DNA from: UBA8518 sp041659585
Lineage (GTDB): Bacteria > Patescibacteriota > Minisyncoccia > Moranbacterales > UBA2206
Assembly (NCBI GenBank): GCA_041659585.1
Contig: JBAZXY010000021.1
Coordinates: forward strand, 1 to 16,035
Direction: 5' to 3'
Length of the DNA stretch: 16,035 nt
The notes under the pieces are model-generated. The model worked only from the letters and a program-made list of their open reading frames with translations, ran no database searches and was not told the DNA's origin. Position 1 is the stretch's first letter. Each line of letters starts with the position of its first letter. The position numbers and the translations under genes are program-made. Below, piece after piece: positions 7,213 to 13,060 of this stretch.

Positions 7213-7219
7213 AAAAACA

Positions 7220-7242
7220 AAGATAACGCATGGGCGTATCTT
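7220..7242 (+). other. Stem-loop between murC and the ATPase gene
   Basis: AAGAT(A)ACGC pairs with GCGTATCTT around an ATGG loop, giving 9 bp with one bulged A. On the plus strand no U-tract follows. On the minus strand the stem is followed by a T-rich run (from 7219 down to about 7211), so it has the form of a terminator for antisense transcripts. Confidence 0.5.
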
Positions 7243-7267
7243 CAGGAAATAATTTAAAAAACAAAAA

Positions 7268-10042
7268 ATGGAAAAAAAAATCTACAATTTGTCGCGTGAG
7301 GAAGTGCTGGAAAAATTCACTTCCGATAAAAAAGGTCTTACTGCGGAAGAGGCTAAAAAAAGATTGGCAGAATTTGGCTTCAATGGGTTGCAAAAAAAGA
7401 CTAGCTGGAGATGGGCACGAATTTTGTGGGGCCAATTTAATGACGCATTGGTGTGGATTCTGCTGGTGGCAGCCACACTGGCATCTTTTTTCCAAGAGTG
7501 GCGAGACGTGATTATTATTCTGATTATTGTGGCGGTAAACGCAGTCGTGGGTTTTTTTCAAGAGTTCAAGGCGGAACGGATTATGGATCAAATCAAGAAT
7601 CTGACCACGGAAAAAGCGGTAGTTTTTCGTGATGGTGAGAAAAAACAATTAGACACGAAATTTATCGTGCCGGGAGACGTGATTTTTGTGATGAGTGGGG
7701 ATCGTGTGCCGGCTGATGGGTATATTTTGGAAAGTTATGATTTCAAAGTAAATAGTTTTATTTTTACCGGTGAATCCAAGGCTAGGGTTAAGCGAGCTCA
7801 AATTATTACAGAAATGCAAGTGTCTTTGGCGGATATGGATAATATGGTTTTTATGGGGGAGACAATTGCCACTGGGGAAGCTAATTTTTTAGTCACCGGT
7901 ACAGGCATGCAAACGGAGTTGGGCAAAATTGCTCATATGACGCAGGAAATCAAGGAAACCCTGACTCCGATGCAAGAGAAGATGCGTACCTTGGGGCGAG
8001 ATGTCACCATTCTTTCGGTGTCGATTGGAGTTCTGGTTTTGATTGTGGGGCAATATGTCCATCTTTCCTTATATCAAAATTTTCTATTTGCTTTGGCCTT
8101 GGCTGTGTCGGTGGTGCCAGAGGGTTTGCCGGCTGCTATCTCTGTTTCTTTGACTTTGGGAATGAAGAAACTTCTAAAAAGTAATGTGCTAGCTAAAAAA
8201 TTGAGTGCCGTGGAAACATTGGGTTCGGTGAGTATTATTTGCTCAGACAAGACCGGCACTATCACAAAGAATGAACTGACGGTGACGAAAATTGTGGTTA
8301 ATGGGGAAATGATCGATGTAACCGGCAATGGCTATCATCCTGCAGGAGATTTTTTGGTGGGTGGAGAAAAAATCAATCCGCAATCCGTTAATAACTTGGA
8401 ATTGCTGTGTCGAATTGGAACGCTTTGCAATGATGCCAGTCTGATTGAAAAAGGGAGTCATTACGAAATATTGGGCGATCCCACAGAGGGAGCTATTATT
8501 GTAGCTGGCAGAAAATTCAATGGGCAAAAAGATTTTTATGCATTGGAAGAACGTAAGATTACGGAAAATCCTTTTTCTTCGGAGCGCATGCGGATGAGTG
8601 TGGTGTATAAAAATGCTCATACTAACTCCTTTGTTAAAGGTTCACCGGATGTCTTGCTAGAATTATGTACGCACAAAATAATCGGAGAGGAAAAAAGTCT
8701 TCTAACGTCGGAAGAAAAAGAGGTGATACGCGTGATGTATAATCAAATGTCCGAGGAAGCTCTGCGAGTACTGGCTTTTGCTTATCGGGATTTGGACGAG
8801 GTGGTGGAAGAGCACAAGCAGCGCGAGATTGCATTAGCCAAACCTCTGGTGGGTAAGGATGCGGTGATTAATGTTTTATCCGCCGAGGCAGAAAAAGATT
8901 TAGTTTGGGTGGGAATGATGGCCATGATTGATCCGGCTCGGGCGGGAGTGGGCGAAGCAATTAGCAATTGCAAAAAATTAGGCATCAAAGTGGTGATGAT
9001 TACTGGTGATTACGAGGTGACTGCTACGGCCATCGCAAAGAATGTGAATTTGATTAGTGCTCAAAATAATTATGAGGTAATTAATGGCAGGACATTGGAT
9101 GCTTTGACTGATAGTGAGATTTTTGAAAAAGTAAAAAATAAGGATGTAGTTTTTGCCCGCATTGCTCCAGAGCAAAAACTACGCATTGCTACCCTGCTTA
9201 AGGATAACGGGGAAATAATAGCCATGACTGGGGATGGTGTCAATGATGCCCCGGCGCTCAAGAAGGCTGATATTGGCATAGCTATGGGCGTTATCGGTAC
9301 GGATGTTTCCAAGGAGGCAGCAGATATGATTTTGCTAGATGATAATTTTGTGTCGATTGTTAAGGCAATTAAAGATGGACGCACCATTTTTCGCAATTTG
9401 CAGAAATTTGTCCATTATGTTTTCACTTCCAATGCCAGCGAACTTTTAACGGTAGTTTTTGGAATTATTTTGCAAATTCCTTCTCCGCTGACAGCGGTGC
9501 AGATTCTAGCGGTGGATTTGGGCACAGATCTTTTTCCTTCTTTTGCCCTAGGTTTGGAACCGGAAGAGCCGGAGGCAAAAAAGGAAGGATTTCACAAGGA
9601 AAAACAGACCATTATGACCTTCGCGGGTTTTAGGCGTATAATGTATTTAGGAGTTATTATGGCGACTGGAGCAGTCACAGCTTTTCTTTGGTCTATGCTA
9701 AGGGGTGGCTGGAACTTTGGAGAGAAGATGGATGCTTCGGCACTGCTCTATATCCAATCAACGACCGCCGCCTATGCAGTCATTTCCATGACTCAGATGG
9801 CTAATCTACTGCAATCGCGCAGTGCCAGATTTTCTCCTTTTCAGTTGGGATTTTTCAAAAACCTGTATGTTCTTGGAGCGTTGGCTATTTCAGTGGGAAT
9901 GTTGCTGCTGTTTATGTACTTGCCTCTGTTTCAAAAATATCTACACATGCACCCGATTGAATGGAGGGATTGGTTAGTGGTTTTAATTAGTTTTCTGGCG
10001 GTTTTCATCTTTGAAGAAGCTAGAAAGAGTGAGAAGGAATAA
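7268..10042 (+). CDS. P-type cation-transporting ATPase (P2 class, Na+/K+-ATPase-like ion site)
   Basis: This membrane pump of 924 aa moves cations using ATP. Domains in order are an N-terminal cation-ATPase domain (about 5-75), the actuator domain with TGES (167-170), the fourth-helix motif VPEGLP (283-288), and the phosphorylation site DKTGT with D327. The nucleotide domain has GDPTEGA and KGSPD, then TGD (579-581), TGDGVND (654-660) and six C-terminal helices. All catalytic motifs are present. The closest general class is P2 (Ca2+- and Na+/K+-type). The fifth helix has Y717..T720-S-N-x-x-E725 and the sixth has D750-L-G-T-D754, as in Na+/K+-ATPase, where Ca2+ pumps have N-L-V-T-D in the sixth helix. 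Transported ions are therefore uncertain. The gene lies between murC (55 nt) and murB (2 nt), suggesting co-transcription. There is no Shine-Dalgarno site. Confidence 0.93.
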   Translation: MEKKIYNLSREEVLEKFTSDKKGLTAEEAKKRLAEFGFNGLQKKTSWRWARILWGQFNDALVWILLVAATLASFFQEWRDVIIILIIVAVNAVVGFFQEFKAERIMDQIKNLTTEKAVVFRDGEKKQLDTKFIVPGDVIFVMSGDRVPADGYILESYDFKVNSFIFTGESKARVKRAQIITEMQVSLADMDNMVFMGETIATGEANFLVTGTGMQTELGKIAHMTQEIKETLTPMQEKMRTLGRDVTILSVSIGVLVLIVGQYVHLSLYQNFLFALALAVSVVPEGLPAAISVSLTLGMKKLLKSNVLAKKLSAVETLGSVSIICSDKTGTITKNELTVTKIVVNGEMIDVTGNGYHPAGDFLVGGEKINPQSVNNLELLCRIGTLCNDASLIEKGSHYEILGDPTEGAIIVAGRKFNGQKDFYALEERKITENPFSSERMRMSVVYKNAHTNSFVKGSPDVLLELCTHKIIGEEKSLLTSEEKEVIRVMYNQMSEEALRVLAFAYRDLDEVVEEHKQREIALAKPLVGKDAVINVLSAEAEKDLVWVGMMAMIDPARAGVGEAISNCKKLGIKVVMITGDYEVTATAIAKNVNLISAQNNYEVINGRTLDALTDSEIFEKVKNKDVVFARIAPEQKLRIATLLKDNGEIIAMTGDGVNDAPALKKADIGIAMGVIGTDVSKEAADMILLDDNFVSIVKAIKDGRTIFRNLQKFVHYVFTSNASELLTVVFGIILQIPSPLTAVQILAVDLGTDLFPSFALGLEPEEPEAKKEGFHKEKQTIMTFAGFRRIMYLGVIMATGAVTAFLWSMLRGGWNFGEKMDASALLYIQSTTAAYAVISMTQMANLLQSRSARFSPFQLGFFKNLYVLGALAISVGMLLLFMYLPLFQKYLHMHPIEWRDWLVVLISFLAVFIFEEARKSEKE
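10033..10038 (+). promoter_or_regulatory. Shine-Dalgarno site of murB
   Basis: GAAGGA lies 6 nt before the murB ATG and inside the last codons of the ATPase gene. It is the only convincing Shine-Dalgarno site I see in the window and suggests translational coupling of murB to the ATPase. Confidence 0.6.
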
Positions 10043-10044
10043 TT

Positions 10045-10980
10045 ATGGACATACAGAAAAATATCCAGTTAGCTGCATTTACTACTTTCAAAATTGGCGG
10101 ACCGGCCAAAGAGTTTGTGGTGGTCAAGAATAAGGCAGAATTGGTGGAGGCGCTGCAGTATGCTAGGCAAGAGTATTTGCCATATTATATCTTGGGTGGC
10201 GGGAGTAATATTTTTTTTGATGACCGTGGTTTTGATGGATTGGTGATTAAATTGGCAGGTGATAGAGAGATGAAGTTGACAACTGAAAATGGAATCTATG
10301 CTTGGGCAGGGGAGAATTTGGGAAGTGTGGTAAATTTTGCTAAAGAAAATGGCTTGTCTGGGATGGAGAGCTTAGCGGGCATTCCCGGAACCTTGGGTGG
10401 TGCGGCACGGGGAAACGCTGGTGCTTTTGGCACTAGTATGAGTGATTTGGTGGAAGCAGTAGAAGTCATAGATACAGATAGTTTAGAAATAAAAACTTTA
10501 CGTGTGGATGAATGCCACTTTGCTTATCGTCTGAGTTTGTTCAAAGAAAGTACGCAATTTATTGTCTTGACGGTGGAATTGAAATTGCAGGCAGGCGAGC
10601 GGGAGGTTATTGAAGGAAAAATTAAAGAAGTTATCAGGCAAAGAAGCGAAAAACAACCAACTGGCTGGGTAGGCTGTGCAGGGAGTTTTTTTGAAAATCC
10701 TAGAGTGGACAAGCCGGAATTGATAGTAAGATTTGAAAAAGAGACAGGGGTGAAAAGTCAGAATGGCAAAGTGCCGGCCGGTTGGCTTATTGGCGAAGCG
10801 GGTCTAAAAGGTAGGCGCATTGGGGGTATTGAAGTGAACGAAAAGCACGCCAATTTTGTAGTAAATATAGGTGGTGCTACAGCGCAGGATCTGGTCATGA
10901 TGGCAAGTTTTATTAAACAACAGGTGCGGGATGATCTAGGCGTACAGCTAAAGGAAGAAGTTATGTTTATCGGTTATTAA
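10045..10980 (+). CDS. murB: UDP-N-acetylenolpyruvoylglucosamine reductase MurB
   Basis: MurB reduces UDP-GlcNAc-enolpyruvate to UDP-MurNAc with NADPH and a bound FAD, the step before MurC. The 311-aa protein has the FAD-binding motif YILGGGSNIFF (48-58) and the pyrophosphate-binding stretch SLAGIPGTLGGAARGNAGAFG (109-129). AYRLSLFK (160-167) follows, then the catalytic Ser in GCAGSFFENP (Ser214). PAGWLIGEAGLKG (244-256) and the C-terminal catalytic Glu in LKEEV (304/305) complete the set. The short form with AGSFFENP and no Tyr loop is typical of type II MurB. The ATG is 2 nt after the ATPase stop, with a GAAGGA site at 6 nt, so translation is probably coupled to the pump gene. Confidence 0.96.
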   Translation: MDIQKNIQLAAFTTFKIGGPAKEFVVVKNKAELVEALQYARQEYLPYYILGGGSNIFFDDRGFDGLVIKLAGDREMKLTTENGIYAWAGENLGSVVNFAKENGLSGMESLAGIPGTLGGAARGNAGAFGTSMSDLVEAVEVIDTDSLEIKTLRVDECHFAYRLSLFKESTQFIVLTVELKLQAGEREVIEGKIKEVIRQRSEKQPTGWVGCAGSFFENPRVDKPELIVRFEKETGVKSQNGKVPAGWLIGEAGLKGRRIGGIEVNEKHANFVVNIGGATAQDLVMMASFIKQQVRDDLGVQLKEEVMFIGY

Positions 10981-10998
10981 ATATTAATATAAAAAAAT

Positions 10999-11361
10999 AT
11001 GGAAAGCCCAAGAAATGTGAGATTTTTGTTCAAAGACGTGAAAATAGATGATGATACTAGGCATTATATTCTCAAAAGACTAGAGCAATTGGACAAAATT
11101 TTGGATAAGGCGATGTTGGAAGAGGTGGAGATTGATATGGACAAAATTGGAAAATTTAGAGTGGAGGTGATGATTGAAACACCTTATAGCTTGTTCCGTG
11201 CTGAAGAAACCAGCGAAAGCATCGAAGGGTCGATTGATATGGTGATTGATAGTCTTAGAGTGCAAATCACCAAAGAACGAGATCGAAGAAAAACGCTTTT
11301 GAAACGCGGAGCGCAATCCATCAAGAAAAAATTAGTCGTGGATGAAAGCGCCCGGTTCTAA
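10999..11361 (+). CDS. raiA: Ribosome-associated inhibitor RaiA / short hibernation-promoting factor (S30AE family)
   Basis: Proteins of this family bind the 30S subunit in the tRNA/mRNA channel and silence ribosomes during slow growth or stress. At 120 aa it is the short form with only the S30AE domain and no C-terminal dimerisation domain. The beta-alpha-beta pattern is visible: VRFLFKDVKID, a helix TRHYILKRLEQLDKIL (20-35), then FRVEVMIETP (53-62) and ETSESIEGSIDMVIDSLRVQ (70-89), the counterpart of the DMYAAID...L segment. A basic tail follows (KERDRRKTLLKRG). The family match is moderate because the sequence is divergent. It is the last gene of the run, 18 nt after murB, and is followed by a strong terminator. 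There is no Shine-Dalgarno site. Confidence 0.85.
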   Translation: MESPRNVRFLFKDVKIDDDTRHYILKRLEQLDKILDKAMLEEVEIDMDKIGKFRVEVMIETPYSLFRAEETSESIEGSIDMVIDSLRVQITKERDRRKTLLKRGAQSIKKKLVVDESARF

Positions 11362-11385
11362 AAAATACTAAAAGCGATTTAGTCT

Positions 11386-11412
11386 AAAAACCTTCCTTTT
11401 GGGGAGGTTTTT
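11386..11412 (+). terminator. Rho-independent terminator of the trmD-to-raiA run
   Basis: AAAAACCTTCC (11386-11396) pairs with GGGAGGTTTTT (11402-11412) over 11 bp, with one T-G wobble and a 5-nt loop. The T-tract forms the descending arm. It closes the long same-strand run that begins at trmD. Confidence 0.88.
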
Positions 11413-11439
11413 ATATTTCAATAAAATGATATTTTGTTG

Positions 11440-11445
11440 TATACT
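11440..11445 (+). promoter_or_regulatory. Possible -10 of the transglycosylase-like gene
   Basis: TATACT (5 of 6) lies 9 nt before the ATG at 11455. The sequence 17 bp upstream, TTCAAT, is a poor -35. Transcription would start near 11452 and leave a leader of about 3 nt, so the message would be almost leaderless. Confidence 0.45.
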
Positions 11446-11454
11446 TAGAAGCAA

Positions 11455-12573
11455 ATGAAAAAATATAGTCGTCGCATGCTGAAAATAGCACTAGGAGTAG
11501 TGTTAGCTTATCTGATTATTTTGATCGGCGGTTTTTTTGGCATTAAAAATGGCCTTACTAATACAGCTGGCATTGTGGATGACAAAAGTAATGTCTATGA
11601 AGAAATAAATCAAGAAAATCCGGTGCAAAATGAATTTTCAGCAGACGTGTCCAGTGAAAAAACAGACCAGGAAAAAAAGCAGTTACTGTGTCAAATTGCG
11701 GTGGTGGGGGAGGTTGCACCTGTGAATGCGGAGCACATTGCTCAAACGTATGTCAAAACCAATAGTACTGGATTGGTGCGAAAAATGCTTTTGGCGGTGC
11801 AATTGCGTCTTGCAAACAATCAAGCATTTGTGGAAAAAATGAGGCAATGTGAAAAGGAAGAAAAGAACATCAATCTAGATTCTTTGGTAGAGCGATATCG
11901 AGATAGTGTGGGTAATAATGCTTTTCCCTGGATGAATGATGAACAGTGGCAAGCCATTAGCGTGGCTACGAGCAAGGATAAAGAAGTGATTAATCGAGTG
12001 GCGGCAGAAACGCAATTGCCGCCGCGCCTGATTGTATCTAATCTGATTGTAGAGCAGTTGCGCCTTTTTCATTCTCAGCGGGAACTTTTCAAAAAAGTTT
12101 TTGAACCGCTCAAGATTTTAGGGAATGCGACCAAAATTTCTCTCGGAGTGATGGGTGTCAAAGAGACTACTGCTATCGCGATTGAAGAACATTTGCATGA
12201 TCCTGACTCCGAATATTATCTGGGTCAGGTTTGGGAAAATAAGCTAGCTTTTTCCACCGCCAATCCCACGCAAGAGAGATTTGAGCGGCTGACTAATGAT
12301 AAAGATCATTATTATTCTTATTTATATGCGGCCATGTATCTAAAGGAAATGATGGCGCAATGGGAGCGCGCTGGCTATGATATCAAATATCGGCCAGAAA
12401 TAATCGGGACGTTGTTTAATGTGGGATTTCCCCAGTCCAAGCCTAAGGCGGAGCCGAAAGTGGGCGGATCAGAAATCACTATTGGAGAAGCGAAATATTC
12501 TTTTGGGTCATTGGCTTATGAATTTTATTATTCAGGTGAGATGGAGGACGTGTTTCCTTACATAGTGAACTAG
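11455..12573 (+). CDS. Membrane-anchored protein with lytic transglycosylase/lysozyme-like features
   Basis: I do not recognise a named gene here. The 372-aa protein has a basic N-terminus and one membrane anchor (about 9-30), then a Ser/Gln/Glu-rich linker (40-75), so the rest should lie outside the cell. The C-terminal half has the order of elements seen in SLT-type transglycosylases. A helix with a possible catalytic Glu comes first (LIVSNLIVEQLR, E200), then SLGVMGVKETTA (229-240), like the S-x-G-L-M-Q-x-x-P-x-T-A motif. A helix YLYAAMYLKEMM (289-300) and GTLFNVGF (318-325) follow, the latter like the late Y-N-x-G motif. C79 and C132 could form a disulphide. The Glu-to-SxGxM spacing (about 29 residues) is longer than in ordinary SLT enzymes, so activity is inferred only. 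It follows a peptidoglycan synthesis run, which fits a wall-remodelling role, but has its own transcription unit. Confidence 0.6.
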   Translation: MKKYSRRMLKIALGVVLAYLIILIGGFFGIKNGLTNTAGIVDDKSNVYEEINQENPVQNEFSADVSSEKTDQEKKQLLCQIAVVGEVAPVNAEHIAQTYVKTNSTGLVRKMLLAVQLRLANNQAFVEKMRQCEKEEKNINLDSLVERYRDSVGNNAFPWMNDEQWQAISVATSKDKEVINRVAAETQLPPRLIVSNLIVEQLRLFHSQRELFKKVFEPLKILGNATKISLGVMGVKETTAIAIEEHLHDPDSEYYLGQVWENKLAFSTANPTQERFERLTNDKDHYYSYLYAAMYLKEMMAQWERAGYDIKYRPEIIGTLFNVGFPQSKPKAEPKVGGSEITIGEAKYSFGSLAYEFYYSGEMEDVFPYIVN

Positions 12574-12586
12574 AGGCTTATTTTTT

Positions 12587-12615
12587 TTGGCATTAGCGCT
12601 ATTTTGTAGTATGAT
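12587..12615 (+). promoter_or_regulatory. Sigma70-type promoter of the small Cys protein gene
   Basis: TTGGCA (12587-12592, 5 of 6), a 17-bp spacer and TATGAT (12610-12615, 5 of 6) form a good promoter. Transcription should start near 12622, about 13 nt before the ATG at 12635. Confidence 0.7.
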
Positions 12616-12634
12616 TAGGATATAAAATATAAAA

Positions 12635-12916
12635 ATGTATAAAAATATAACAATACAATTGGCTAGCGGGATAATTATTGCAATTGCAATTGCTATAGCT
12701 ATTATTTTTTGGGCGATGAATAATAATATTGATATGGATCCTGTTTTTTTGCACGTAGATAAAAGGCATTCGCAAGGATTTTGCTCTAAAGAGGGTGAGA
12801 GCATAGGTGGGGTGTATCCTGATGCAAAAGTCAGAGTATGTTGTGAAGGTTTGACTCCAGTTGTTCCTATGAATATAGAGGGGGCGCAAGGAGTGTGTCA
12901 AAAACCAACGAAATAA
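12635..12916 (+). CDS. Small membrane-anchored Cys-containing protein, function unknown
   Basis: This 93-aa protein has a hydrophobic N-terminal anchor (about 8-27, with an Ile-Ala repeat) and an outside domain of about 65 residues. The domain has four cysteines (50, 69, 70, 88) in the pattern C-S-K-E-G-E-S-I-G ... V-C-C-E-G-L ... G-V-C. From memory, small proteins with a CxxEGExxG...CCxGL pattern recur in CPR genomes, often with a further Cys-rich tail; this one stops soon after the fourth Cys. The cysteines suggest two disulphides outside the membrane. It has its own promoter, and a terminator-like hairpin follows, so it looks like a separate transcript. The start codon follows an A-rich leader without a Shine-Dalgarno site. 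The small size and the good promoter argue that it is real, but the function is unknown. Confidence 0.7.
   Translation: MYKNITIQLASGIIIAIAIAIAIIFWAMNNNIDMDPVFLHVDKRHSQGFCSKEGESIGGVYPDAKVRVCCEGLTPVVPMNIEGAQGVCQKPTK
12677..12700 (+). repeat. Hexamer repeat in the anchor of the small Cys protein
   Basis: ATTGCA, ATTGCA, ATTGCT and ATAGCT follow one another and encode the Ile-Ala repeat of the membrane anchor. Gain or loss of a unit keeps the frame and changes the anchor length by two residues. Confidence 0.75.
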
Positions 12917-12947
12917 AAACTAATTACATTCTTGCTTTGTCTCAATA

Positions 12948-12979
12948 GGAAGCTTATTTTGACGTTTGGAGCTTTTTTT
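12948..12979 (+). terminator. Possible terminator between the small Cys protein gene and secA
   Basis: AAGCT (12950-12954) pairs with AGCTT (12970-12974), extendable by two G-T pairs, followed by a run of T to 12979. The loop is long (15 nt) and the stem short, so the call is moderate. The loop holds the -35 box of the secA promoter. Confidence 0.45.
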
Positions 12980-12987
12980 GTTAAAAT
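12959..12987 (+). promoter_or_regulatory. Sigma70-type promoter of secA
   Basis: TTGACG (12959-12964, 5 of 6), a 17-bp spacer and TAAAAT (12982-12987, 5 of 6) precede secA. Transcription should start near 12994, giving an AT-rich leader of about 67 nt. It overlaps the terminator-like hairpin of the upstream gene. Confidence 0.7.
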
Positions 12988-13060
12988 TATAAGGTTATTA
13001 GTAGTATATAAGTATAAATTTTGCTGAAAGATTGGCAAATTATTAAAAAGAAACAAAATT

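Noticed and set aside
7160..7648. 162-aa open frame on the minus strand over the murC-ATPase junction
   Set aside because: It spans the ends of two conserved genes in antisense and has Cys/His/Phe-rich composition without a domain pattern.
7268..10042. ATPase as a simple Ca2+ pump
   Set aside because: The sixth-helix D-L-G-T-D and the fifth-helix Y-x-x-T-S-N-x-x-E fit Na+/K+-type pumps better, so I left the ion open.
12532..12901. Two overlapping minus-strand open frames opposite the small Cys protein
   Set aside because: The plus strand has a good promoter and a meaningful anchor plus Cys pattern; the minus frames have neither.
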